64,000 nt of DNA from Gemmobacter megaterium (lineage in GTDB: Bacteria; Pseudomonadota; Alphaproteobacteria; Rhodobacterales; Rhodobacteraceae). The stretch is taken from the NCBI RefSeq assembly GCF_900156815.1, contig NZ_FTOT01000006.1:186001-250000 (forward strand). The letters run 5' to 3'. The notes under the pieces are model-generated. The model saw nothing but the letters and a program-made list of their open reading frames with translations. It had not been told where the DNA came from and did not search any database. This document shows positions 36,298 to 44,610 of this stretch, one piece after another. How positions within the stretch are numbered: the stretch's first letter is position 1; every line of letters starts with the position of its first letter. The position numbers and the translations under genes are program-made.

Positions 36298-37053
36298 ATG
36301 ACCGAACCCGTGATCGCCGTGCGCGGCCTGACCAAATCCTTCGGCTCGCTGGATGTGCTGAAGGGCATCGACCTTGACCTCATGCCCGGCGAAGTGCTTG
36401 GCCTGATCGGGCCATCGGGCTCTGGCAAGTCCACGCTGATCCGTTGCCTGAACATGATGGAAACGCCATCGGGCGGCCGTTTCACCTTCAAGGGCCAGGA
36501 GGTGACGACCCGTTTTCGCGGCAAGGGCGCGCGCATAGGCACCGGAGAGCTGCGCCGCGATGTGGGGATGGTGTTTCAGCACTTCAACCTGTTCCCGCAT
36601 CTGACGGTGATCGACAACATCACCAAAGGTCCGCGCATCGTGCGTGGCCAGTCGCGGGCCGAGGCCGAGGCGCTGGCCATGGATCTGCTGGCGCAGGTCG
36701 GGCTGGCCGACAAGGCAAATGCCTATCCTTCGCATCTGTCGGGGGGGCAGAAACAGCGCGTGGCGATTGCCCGTGCGCTGGCGATGAAACCCGATGTGCT
36801 GCTGCTGGACGAGGTGACATCGGCCCTGGACCCCGAGCTGGTCGGCGAGGTGCTGGCGGTGATCCGCCGCCTGGCCGAAGGCGGCATGACCATGGTTCTG
36901 GTCACGCATGAAATGGGCTTTGCCGCCGATATCGCCAGCCGCGTGATCTTCATGGAGCAGGGCCGGATCGCCGAGGAAGGCAGCCCCGACGAGATCCTGC
37001 GCAACCCCCGGTCAGAGCGCCTGCGCAGCTTCCTGTCGCGGTTCCATGGGTAA
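36298..37053 (+). CDS. Polar amino-acid ABC transporter, ATPase
   Basis: This 251-residue GlnQ/HisP-type ATPase has the Walker A motif [10 protein letters not shown]-loop [11 protein letters not shown], signature [15 protein letters not shown], Walker [14 protein letters not shown], and switch His in LVTHEMGF. A short insertion ([16 protein letters not shown]) precedes the Q-loop. The TAA stop overlaps the ATG of the next gene (TAATG), linking transport to the lysine-6-dehydrogenase-like enzyme. Confidence 0.95.
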   Translation: MTEPVIAVRGLTKSFGSLDVLKGIDLDLMPGEVLGLIGPSGSGKSTLIRCLNMMETPSGGRFTFKGQEVTTRFRGKGARIGTGELRRDVGMVFQHFNLFPHLTVIDNITKGPRIVRGQSRAEAEALAMDLLAQVGLADKANAYPSHLSGGQKQRVAIARALAMKPDVLLLDEVTSALDPELVGEVLAVIRRLAEGGMTMVLVTHEMGFAADIASRVIFMEQGRIAEEGSPDEILRNPRSERLRSFLSRFHG

Positions 37054-38159
37054 TGGCGATGGAGGGTGGCGCCTTTCCGGTTCTGGTGCTTGGCTCGGGG
37101 CGTATGGCGCAGCGCATCGCGCATACCTTTGCCGATGATCCGCGTTTCGCCCCCACGCTGGCCGCGCGGGATGCCGATGCGGTGCTGGGCCCCGGCTTTG
37201 CGGTTCTGCCCCCGCTGACGGGCGCGTTGTCCGAGGCGCTTGCGCGGGCGTTGCGAGGGCAGCGGGCGGTGGTGCTGGCGGATCCGGCACTGACGGGCGC
37301 CGAGGTGGCGCGCGCGGCCCTGATGGCGGGGTGCCACTATCTCGACATTGTGGAAAGTGCGGCATCCGGCGCCGCTGTGGCGCGGATGGCAGACGAGGCG
37401 CGCGCCGCAGGCGTCACGCTGGCGCCGGGCTGCGGCCTTGCGCCCGGCTGGGTGACGGCACTGGCTGCCGAGACTCTGGCCGAGGCCAGTCCGGGCGATG
37501 AAATCACCGTCTTTGTCGGGGTGTTGCCCGCGCAGCCCGCGAACCGGCTGGGCTATGCCAATATCTGGGGGATCGAGGGGCTGGTGGCCGAATATACCGC
37601 GCCCTGCCTTGCAGTCCGCAACGGCGTCTTGGCCGATCTGCCCCCGCTGGCCGAAGAAGAGACGGTGCATTTCGCAGGACAGCGGCTGGAGGCATTCACC
37701 ACGGCGGGCAGTCTGGATGTGCTGGCCCGCGACTGGCAGGGCCGCATCGGCGGGTTGGTGTTCAAGACCCTGCGCCATCCCGGCCATCTGGAGTATATCC
37801 GGTTCCTGCTGGACGACTTGGGGCTGGGCAAGCGGCTGTACCAGTTCCGCACCCTGCTGACCACCGCGCTGCCCCGAACAGAGGACGACCGGGTTCTGAT
37901 CGCCATTCGCCGCCGCAGCGGCGCGACAGAGCATTGGGCCTCGCATGTGATGCAGGCCGGGTCCGACGGGTCCGGCACGCCGGTCAGTGCCGTCTCGACC
38001 GTCACCGCCGCGCATGTCTGTGCCACGCTGGATCTGATCCGCCGGGGCGATGTGGCGCCGGGGCTGGCGGCGCCCGGCGATCTGCGGCCGGGGCTCTTGC
38101 GCCGCTCTGCCTTCTTCGGTCTTCTGGAACCGGACCGGATGGTGGGGCAGGCGGTGTGA
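37053..38159 (+). CDS. Saccharopine dehydrogenase-family enzyme resembling lysine 6-dehydrogenase
   Basis: This 368-residue protein has an N-terminal Rossmann motif LVLGSGRMAQRIAHTF and a catalytic/dimerisation domain. From memory of the family, the series GCGLAPGWVTAL, FVGVLPAQPANRLGYANIWGIEGLVAEYT, EAFTTAGSLDVL, KTLRHPGHLEYIRFL follows the same order as L-lysine 6-dehydrogenase, which forms aminoadipate semialdehyde/piperideine-6-carboxylate. It differs from true saccharopine dehydrogenases in length. Its product would be a semialdehyde, for which the ALDH of the divergent arm is a possible next enzyme. Substrate (lysine, ornithine or a cyclic imine) not provable here. Confidence 0.72.
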   Translation: MAMEGGAFPVLVLGSGRMAQRIAHTFADDPRFAPTLAARDADAVLGPGFAVLPPLTGALSEALARALRGQRAVVLADPALTGAEVARAALMAGCHYLDIVESAASGAAVARMADEARAAGVTLAPGCGLAPGWVTALAAETLAEASPGDEITVFVGVLPAQPANRLGYANIWGIEGLVAEYTAPCLAVRNGVLADLPPLAEEETVHFAGQRLEAFTTAGSLDVLARDWQGRIGGLVFKTLRHPGHLEYIRFLLDDLGLGKRLYQFRTLLTTALPRTEDDRVLIAIRRRSGATEHWASHVMQAGSDGSGTPVSAVSTVTAAHVCATLDLIRRGDVAPGLAAPGDLRPGLLRRSAFFGLLEPDRMVGQAV

Positions 38160-38172
38160 GCGGGACAGGCCG

Positions 38173-39102
38173 ATGACGCGGCGCGGCAGCAAGGACGAAC
38201 CGACCCCGGCCGCCGATGAGCGGCGGCCGAAGGTTGATATTTCGCTGTTGCAGACCTTTCACCTTGTGGCGCGCACGGGCTCGTTTTCTGCGGCATCGCG
38301 AGAGTTGAGCATCTCGTATCAGTCCGCCGCCAATCATGTGCGGCGGCTGGAACAGATCTATGGCGCCCGGCTGATCGAGGCAGAGAAAGGCTCGCGCTCT
38401 GTGACCCTGACCCCACAGGGGCGGGCGCTTCATGCCTCGCTGGGCGGGGAACTCGACACGATCCTGTCGCGGATATCGGTGCTGCTGCATGATGTGCGCT
38501 CGGTCCTGCGGGTGGGCGTGCCACAGGCACTGTTCCACCATTTCTTTCCCGCCATTCTTCAGGAGTTCCGCGCTCAGGCACCGGATCTGGAACTGGCGTT
38601 CTTCGAACGCGATACCACGCTGGAAAAGATGATGATGGACGGGGCGCTGGATGCCGCCGTCAGTGAACGCAGCTTCAGCCATCCGGCCATCACCCAGCAC
38701 CTGTTGGGCAGCTATCGCCTTGCGCTGGTCTGGCCTGCCGACTGGGGCATTCCCGAAGATGGGGCGGATCTGGCGGTGTTCCGTGACCGGCCCTTTGTGA
38801 CCTATGAACCCGGCCAGCCGGTGCGCACCGGGTCGATCGACTATCTGACGCGCCAGATGGGCGCCCCGCCACGTGTGGCGACATCGGTTTCGGGTTCGAC
38901 CAGCATCACCCGGCTGATTGCCGAAGGATTGGGCTATGGCGTTCTGCCCGAATGGGCGGTCGAGGATGATGGCCACCGCGTGTTGCGCCGCGTGTTGACA
39001 GGGATGGAGCCGATGAAGCTGTGGTTCGCGCATACGGCGTTTCTGGGCACCAACCGATATGTCCAGACATTGCACCACTGTTGCCGCAAGGCGTTGGGCT
39101 GA
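38173..39102 (+). CDS. LysR-family transcriptional regulator of the catabolic locus
   Basis: This 309-residue protein has an N-terminal winged helix (about residues 24-83, LLQTFHLVARTGSFSAASREL then SYQSAANHVRRLE) after a 20-residue charged leader, and a periplasmic-binding-protein-like effector domain. It is the last gene of the plus arm, 13 bp behind the dehydrogenase gene, so it would be part of the operon it probably controls. The likely sites are in the 301-bp divergent spacer. Confidence 0.9.
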   Translation: MTRRGSKDEPTPAADERRPKVDISLLQTFHLVARTGSFSAASRELSISYQSAANHVRRLEQIYGARLIEAEKGSRSVTLTPQGRALHASLGGELDTILSRISVLLHDVRSVLRVGVPQALFHHFFPAILQEFRAQAPDLELAFFERDTTLEKMMMDGALDAAVSERSFSHPAITQHLLGSYRLALVWPADWGIPEDGADLAVFRDRPFVTYEPGQPVRTGSIDYLTRQMGAPPRVATSVSGSTSITRLIAEGLGYGVLPEWAVEDDGHRVLRRVLTGMEPMKLWFAHTAFLGTNRYVQTLHHCCRKALG

Positions 39103-39258
39103 GTGCAGGCGGGCCATTCCCGACCGCCATGCGGCCCGGCGACGGCAGGTTCAGGCGCCACCGGCGGTGTCACGCAAAATTCGCCCACCCTCTGGCATGT
39201 TCGATTTGATATCCACCGCGATCCCGGCGTAGTCTGATGTCGGGGAGTACACTGCGCG

Positions 39259-39738
39259 ATGACCAGCCAACCAGGATCGGCGCCTGATAGTGCGTCGACA
39301 GTAGCGGGAATTATCGAACGGCATCACGACAGGGAAGGCGCGCTTCTTCCCGTTCTGCATGATGTGCAGGACAGGTTCGGTCATATCCCCCCCGAGGTTC
39401 TGCCGCAGATCGCAGATGCGCTTGGCATGTCGACGGCCGAAATTCACGGGGTTGTCACCTTTTACCATGATTTCCGTCAGGCCCCCGCAGGGCGCCATGT
39501 GGTGAAGATCTGCCGGGCCGAGGCGTGTCAGGCGGTGGGTGCCGATCAGCTTGCCGCCCTGGTGCGGGACCGGCTTGGGCTGGATTGGCATGACACATCG
39601 CGCGATGGCCGGGTAACGCTGGAGCCGGTGTTCTGCCTTGGTCTGTGTGCCTGCGGTCCGGCGGCAATGGTCGATGGGCGGTTGGTGGCCCGTCTGGATC
39701 GGGACAAGCTCGACCGGCTGCTGGAGGGGCTGACATGA
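39259..39738 (+). CDS. fdsG: NAD-dependent formate dehydrogenase, gamma subunit FdsG
   Basis: This 159-residue NuoE-like subunit holds one [2Fe-2S] cluster that takes electrons from the flavin. Family features are LLPVLHDVQDRFGHIP, VVTFYHDFR, and the four ligands as C-x4-C in KICRAEACQ and C-x3-C in CLGLCACGP. It is the first gene of the fds operon, 156 bp after the LysR gene. GGGGAG lies about 10 bp before the ATG. The stop overlaps the fdsB start (ATGATG with TGA inside). Confidence 0.95.
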   Translation: MTSQPGSAPDSASTVAGIIERHHDREGALLPVLHDVQDRFGHIPPEVLPQIADALGMSTAEIHGVVTFYHDFRQAPAGRHVVKICRAEACQAVGADQLAALVRDRLGLDWHDTSRDGRVTLEPVFCLGLCACGPAAMVDGRLVARLDRDKLDRLLEGLT

Positions 39739-41264
39739 TGCGGGTCTATGTTCCCATGGACGCGGCCGCGCGGGCCTTGGGGGCCGATGATGTGGCAGAG
39801 GCGATCCAGACCGAAGCGGCCGCGCGGGGGGTGGACATTGCCCTTGTACGCAATGGCAGCCGGGGCATGGTCTGGCTGGAGCCGCTGGTCGAGATCGCGA
39901 CGGATCAGGGCCGCATCGCCTTTGGCCCGATGACGCCGGCGGATGTGCCGGCCCTGTTCGAAGCCCCGGCCACGCACCCCAAGGCGATGGGGGCGACAGA
40001 AGACCTGCCCTGGATGCGGCGCCAGACCCGGCTGACCTTTGCCCGCACCGGGGTGGTCGACCCGCAAAGCCTGTCAGATTACGAGCGGCACGGCGGCTTG
40101 CGCGGCCTGCGCCGTGCGCTGGACATGACCCCCGCGCAGATCGTGGCCGAGGTGACGGCCTCGGGCTTGCGTGGACGGGGCGGCGCGGGATTCCCCACCG
40201 GCATCAAGTGGAAAACCGTCCACGATGCGCCGGGGCCGCAGAAATACATCGTCTGCAACGCGGATGAAGGCGACAGCGCCACCTTTGCCGACCGGATGCT
40301 GATGGAGGGCGACCCCTTTACGCTGATCGAGGGCATGGTGATCGCAGGCATCGCGGTCGGTGCGACGCGGGGTTACGTCTATACCCGGTCCGAATATCCC
40401 GATGCGGTGGCGCAGATGCGGCGGGCCATTGCGGCGGCGCATGGGGCGGGGCTGCTCGGGGCATCCGTCCTGGGATCGGCCCATGCCTTTGACATCGAGG
40501 TGCGGGTCGGCGCCGGGGCCTATGTTTGCGGCGAGGAAACCAGCCTCCTGAACTCGCTGGAGGGCAAGCGGGGCGTGGTGCGGGCCAAGCCGCCGCTGCC
40601 TGCGTTGCAGGGCTTCATGGGGCGGCCCACGGTGGTCAACAATGTGATCTCGCTGGCTTCTGTCCCGGTGATCCTGGATCGGGGGGCGGCGGCCTATGCC
40701 GCGTTCGGTCTGGGCCGTTCGCAAGGCACCATGGCGCTGCAACTGGCCGGAAATGTGAAATACGGCGGCCTGTTCGAAGTCGCCTTTGGCCTGACCCTGG
40801 GCGAGATTGTCCACGACATCGGCGGCGGCACTGCCACGGGGCGTCCGGTCAAGGCGGTGCAGGTGGGTGGGCCGCTGGGGGCGTGGTTCCCGCCCGCATT
40901 GTTCGACACGCCCTTTACCTATGAACATTTTGCCGCTGCTGGCGGGCTGATCGGCCATGCGGGCTTGACCGTGGCCGATGACAGCCTGGACATGCTGGCC
41001 ATGGCCCGCTTTGCAATGGAATTCTGCGCCATCGAAAGCTGTGGCAAATGCACGCCCTGCCGCATCGGCGCCGTGCGCGGGGTGGAAACGCTGGACCGCA
41101 TCCGGGCGGGCGATGCTGGCGCCATTCCCCTGCTGACCGACCTATGCGCCACGATGAAGGCCGGGTCACTGTGCGCACTGGGGGGGTTTACGCCCTATCC
41201 GGTGATGTCTGCGCTGACCCATTTCCCCGATGATTTCATCCCTCGGAGGGAGGCTGCCGAATGA
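39735..41264 (+). CDS. fdsB: NAD-dependent formate dehydrogenase, beta subunit FdsB
   Basis: This 509-residue NuoF-like subunit binds FMN, NAD and a [4Fe-4S] cluster. It has an N-terminal thioredoxin-like domain (1-120, here without the usual cysteines), the NAD/FMN motifs GLRGRGGAGFPTGIKWKT and CNADEGDSATFADR, GAYVCGEETSLLNSLEGKRG, and the cluster ligands in ESCGKCTPCRIG. It accepts electrons from FdsA through its own cluster and reduces NAD+. The ATG at 39735 overlaps the fdsG stop. Its stop overlaps the start of the DUF4287 gene (ATGA). Confidence 0.96.
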   Translation: MMRVYVPMDAAARALGADDVAEAIQTEAAARGVDIALVRNGSRGMVWLEPLVEIATDQGRIAFGPMTPADVPALFEAPATHPKAMGATEDLPWMRRQTRLTFARTGVVDPQSLSDYERHGGLRGLRRALDMTPAQIVAEVTASGLRGRGGAGFPTGIKWKTVHDAPGPQKYIVCNADEGDSATFADRMLMEGDPFTLIEGMVIAGIAVGATRGYVYTRSEYPDAVAQMRRAIAAAHGAGLLGASVLGSAHAFDIEVRVGAGAYVCGEETSLLNSLEGKRGVVRAKPPLPALQGFMGRPTVVNNVISLASVPVILDRGAAAYAAFGLGRSQGTMALQLAGNVKYGGLFEVAFGLTLGEIVHDIGGGTATGRPVKAVQVGGPLGAWFPPALFDTPFTYEHFAAAGGLIGHAGLTVADDSLDMLAMARFAMEFCAIESCGKCTPCRIGAVRGVETLDRIRAGDAGAIPLLTDLCATMKAGSLCALGGFTPYPVMSALTHFPDDFIPRREAAE

Positions 41265-41476
41265 CCGCCGACAAACCCAAGGGCCCCGCCTCTTACTTTC
41301 CGTCGATCGAGGCGAAATATGGCCATCCGATGCAGCACTGGTTCGACCAGATCGCGCCGCGTCTGGACCAGCCGCACATGCAGATCGTGGGCTTCCTGAA
41401 AGATGAACATGGCATGGGCCACGGCCATGCCAATGCCATCGTCGCCCATGCGCTGGCCGCGCGGAAAGGGGGCTGA
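41261..41476 (+). CDS. DUF4287 protein embedded in the fds operon
   Basis: A 71-residue soluble protein. It matches DUF4287 with the pattern YFPSIEAKYGHPMQHWFDQI, QIVGFLKDEHGMGHGHANAIV, which is rich in histidine near the end (HGMGHGHANAIVAH). It is held between fdsB and fdsA with a 4-bp overlap and a 1-bp gap, so it is made with the enzyme. A role in assembly or as a small accessory subunit is possible but unproven. Confidence 0.88.
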   Translation: MTADKPKGPASYFPSIEAKYGHPMQHWFDQIAPRLDQPHMQIVGFLKDEHGMGHGHANAIVAHALAARKGG

Positions 41477-41477
41477 G

Positions 41478-44384
41478 ATGAAGGATTTCATCCTGCCCCC
41501 GGACCGCGACATGGGCACTCCCGCCAGCCGGTCGCCCACCATGGTCACGCTGGAGATTGACGGGTTCTCCGTGACCGTCCCCGAAGGCACCAGCCTGATG
41601 CGGGCGGCCGCCGAAATCGGTATCGCGGTTCCCAAATTGTGCGCCACAGACACGTTGGAGGCCTTTGGCTCTTGCCGCCTGTGTTTGGTGGAAATCGAGG
41701 GCCGGCCCGGCACCCCGGCCAGTTGTACCACGCCGGTCGCACCGGGGCTCAGGGTGTATACCCAGACGGCCACGCTCAAACAGCTCCGCCGCGGGGTGAT
41801 GGAGCTTTATATCTCGGACCATCCGCTGGATTGCCTGACCTGCGCGGCCAACGGCGACTGCGAATTGCAGGACATGGCAGGGGCCGTCGGCCTGCGCGAG
41901 GTGCGGTATGGCACGCCGCCAGAAGCGGGCGCCGAAGTTAATGAAATCGCAACACATTTTCGCGCGCGAAACACGGGCGGCGAGGCCAATCCAGATTGGC
42001 GGCCCAAGGATCAGTCGAATCCCTATTTCACCTATGATCCGTCGAAATGCATTGTCTGCAACCGCTGTGTCCGGGCCTGCGAAGAGGTGCAGGGCACCTT
42101 TGCCCTGACCATCGACGGGCGCGGCTGGGATAGCCGGGTCAGCACCGGGGCGGCGGATTTTCTGTCGTCCGATTGTGTGTCATGTGGCGCCTGTGTGCAG
42201 GCCTGCCCGACCGCCACCCTGACCGAAAACACGGTGATCGAGATTGGAACGCCCGAACGCTCGGTCGTCACCACCTGCGCCTATTGCGGTGTCGGCTGCC
42301 AGTTCAAGGCCGAGATGCGCGGCGACGAACTGGTGCGCATGGTGCCGTGGAAACACGGCAAGGCGAACCGGGGCCATTCCTGCGTCAAGGGCCGGTTCGC
42401 CTGGGGCTATGCCACTCACCGCGACCGTATCCTGCACCCGATGATCCGCGAGCGGATCACCGACCCCTGGCGCGAGGTGTCGTGGCCCGAGGCGTTGACC
42501 TTTGCCGCCGACCGGATGCGGGGCATTCAGGCGCGCTACGGGCGGCAGTCGGTGGGTGTCATCACGTCCAGCCGCTGCACCAACGAAGAAACCTATCTGG
42601 TGCAAAAGCTGGCCCGTGCGGTGTTCCTGAACAACAATACCGACACCTGCGCCCGCGTCTGCCATTCGCCTACCGGCTATGGCCTTGGCCAGACCTATGG
42701 CACCAGTGCAGGCACCCAGGATTTCGACAGCGTGGAACAGTGCGATGTCGCGCTGGTGATCGGGGCGAACCCGCATGCGGGGCATCCGGTCTTTGCCAGC
42801 CGGCTGAAGAAACGCCTGCGGCAAGGCGCCCGGCTGATCGTCATTGACCCGCGCCGCACCGAAAGCGTCGAGGGTCCGCATTACAAGGCCGCGCACCATC
42901 TGGCGCTGCGACCGGGCACCAATGTGGCCGTGGTGTCCGCCATGGCGCATGTGATCGTTACCGAAGGGCTGGTGAACGAGGCATTCATCCGCGCCCGCTG
43001 CGACTGGGACGAATACCAGGAGTATGTCGAGTTCATCGCCGACCCGCGCCATGCCCCCGAGGCGGTCGAAGGCGTGACCGGCGTTGCCGCCGACCAGATC
43101 CGCGCCGCCGCCCGTCTCTATGCCACCGGGGGCAATGCGGCCATCTATTACGGGTTGGGCGTGACCGAACACTCGCAGGGCTCTACCACCGTGATCGCCA
43201 TTGCGAATCTTGCCATGCTGACCGGAAATATCGGCCGCCCCGGTGTGGGGGTGAACCCCTTGCGCGGGCAGAACAATGTGCAAGGCAGTTGCGACATGGG
43301 ATCGTTCCCGCACGAGCTGCCCGGCTATCGCCACGTCAAGAACCCCGAAGTGCGCGCAATCTTCGAGGCGGCCTGGGGCGTGCCGATCGACCCGGAGCCC
43401 GGTCTGCGCATTCCGAACATGCTGGATGCGGCGGTCGAGGGCACGTTCCGCGGCCTTTACTGTCAGGGCGAGGATATCCTGCAATCCGACCCCGATACGA
43501 AACACGTGGCCGCAGCATTGGCCGCCATGGACTGTGTGATCGTCCATGACCTGTTCCTGAACGAGACGGCGAATTACGCCCATGTGTTCCTGCCCGGCTC
43601 GTCCTTTCTGGAAAAGGATGGCACCTTTACCAACGCGGAACGCCGCATCAACCGCGTGCGCCGGGTGATGGCCCCCAAGGCGGGCCATGCGGATTGGGAA
43701 GTCACCCAGATGCTGGCCAATGCCATGGGTGCGGAATGGGCCTACACCCATCCGTCACAGATCATGGCCGAGATTGCCGCGACAACGCCCAGCTTTGCGG
43801 GCGTCACCTATGACCGGCTTGACCAGCTAGGGTCGATCCAGTGGCCTTGCAACGACGACGCGCCAGAGGGAACGCCGCTGATGCATGTCGAGGGGTTTGT
43901 CCGGGGCAGGGGGCGTTTTATCCGCACCGAATATGTGGCAACGGATGAACGCACCGGCCCGCGCTACCCTCTGCTGCTGACGACGGGCCGCATCCTGTCG
44001 CAATACAATGTCGGTGCACAGACACGGCGCACCGCGAATGTGGCCTGGCATGCCGAGGATGTGCTGGAAATCCATCCGCATGATGCCGAGACCCGAGGTA
44101 TCCGCCATGGTGACTGGGTGCGCCTGGCGAGCCGGTCGGGCGAGACCACCCTGCGCGCCGACCTGACCGACCGTGTGGCGCCCGGCGTGGTCTATACCAC
44201 CTTTCACCATCCCGAAACGCAGGCAAATGTGATCACAACCGACCATTCCGACTGGGCCACCAACTGCCCGGAATACAAGGTGACGGCGGTGCAGGTGTCG
44301 CCCTCGAACGGGCCGAGCGACTGGCAAAAAAGCTATCAGGCGCAATCCGATCAGGCGCGGCGCATCCTGCCTGCGGCGGAATGA
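41478..44384 (+). CDS. fdsA: NAD-dependent formate dehydrogenase, alpha (molybdenum) subunit FdsA
   Basis: This 968-residue catalytic subunit oxidises formate to CO2 at a bis-MGD molybdenum centre in the cytoplasm. Domain order: [2Fe-2S] ferredoxin domain (about 20-100, CATDTLEAFGSCRLC), the His-Cys3 cluster (HPLDCLTCAANGDC), two [4Fe-4S] clusters (CIVCNRCVRAC and CVSCGACVQACP), the next cluster (CAYCGVGCQFKAE), then the molybdopterin core. The Mo ligand Cys395 and catalytic His396 lie in CARVCHSPTGYG. A C-terminal cap domain has RRTANVAWH and VYTTFHHPE. This matches the oxygen-tolerant Rhodobacter capsulatus-type enzyme. Confidence 0.97.
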   Translation: MKDFILPPDRDMGTPASRSPTMVTLEIDGFSVTVPEGTSLMRAAAEIGIAVPKLCATDTLEAFGSCRLCLVEIEGRPGTPASCTTPVAPGLRVYTQTATLKQLRRGVMELYISDHPLDCLTCAANGDCELQDMAGAVGLREVRYGTPPEAGAEVNEIATHFRARNTGGEANPDWRPKDQSNPYFTYDPSKCIVCNRCVRACEEVQGTFALTIDGRGWDSRVSTGAADFLSSDCVSCGACVQACPTATLTENTVIEIGTPERSVVTTCAYCGVGCQFKAEMRGDELVRMVPWKHGKANRGHSCVKGRFAWGYATHRDRILHPMIRERITDPWREVSWPEALTFAADRMRGIQARYGRQSVGVITSSRCTNEETYLVQKLARAVFLNNNTDTCARVCHSPTGYGLGQTYGTSAGTQDFDSVEQCDVALVIGANPHAGHPVFASRLKKRLRQGARLIVIDPRRTESVEGPHYKAAHHLALRPGTNVAVVSAMAHVIVTEGLVNEAFIRARCDWDEYQEYVEFIADPRHAPEAVEGVTGVAADQIRAAARLYATGGNAAIYYGLGVTEHSQGSTTVIAIANLAMLTGNIGRPGVGVNPLRGQNNVQGSCDMGSFPHELPGYRHVKNPEVRAIFEAAWGVPIDPEPGLRIPNMLDAAVEGTFRGLYCQGEDILQSDPDTKHVAAALAAMDCVIVHDLFLNETANYAHVFLPGSSFLEKDGTFTNAERRINRVRRVMAPKAGHADWEVTQMLANAMGAEWAYTHPSQIMAEIAATTPSFAGVTYDRLDQLGSIQWPCNDDAPEGTPLMHVEGFVRGRGRFIRTEYVATDERTGPRYPLLLTTGRILSQYNVGAQTRRTANVAWHAEDVLEIHPHDAETRGIRHGDWVRLASRSGETTLRADLTDRVAPGVVYTTFHHPETQANVITTDHSDWATNCPEYKVTAVQVSPSNGPSDWQKSYQAQSDQARRILPAAE

Positions 44385-44385
44385 C

Positions 44386-44610
44386 ATGACGGCGCAGGAC
44401 GACAAGCTGATCCGCATGGCGAACCAGATCGCCGCCTTCATGGCCTCGAAGCCCGAGGCCGAGCAGGCCCCCGGACTGGCGGCGCATATCAACGATTTCT
44501 GGGAACCCAGGATGCGGCGCCAGTTGTTCGCGCGGATCGACAGCGGGGCGGTGGGATTGGCACCGCTGGTGATGCGCGCCGCCCCGCTGATCCGCCGCCC
44601 GGCGGACTAG
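44386..44610 (+). CDS. fdsD: Formate dehydrogenase delta subunit FdsD
   Basis: A 74-residue protein with the FdsD pattern KLIRMANQIAAFMASKPE, AAHINDFWEPRMRRQL. FdsD is required for a stable active complex and bis-MGD insertion, with FdsC. It starts 1 bp after the fdsA stop. Its TAG overlaps the stop of the convergent flavin oxidase gene (CTAG shared). The usual FdsC/FdhD-like chaperone gene is not next to it. Confidence 0.94.
   Translation: MTAQDDKLIRMANQIAAFMASKPEAEQAPGLAAHINDFWEPRMRRQLFARIDSGAVGLAPLVMRAAPLIRRPAD

Noticed and set aside
39103-39258. A sigma70 promoter for fdsG (TTGATA with TAGTCT)
   Set aside because: The -10 matches only half of the consensus; not strong enough to list.
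42180-43751. A 523-codon minus-strand frame inside fdsA
   Set aside because: Antisense shadow of a highly conserved gene; Gly/His/Arg-rich with no recognisable domain.
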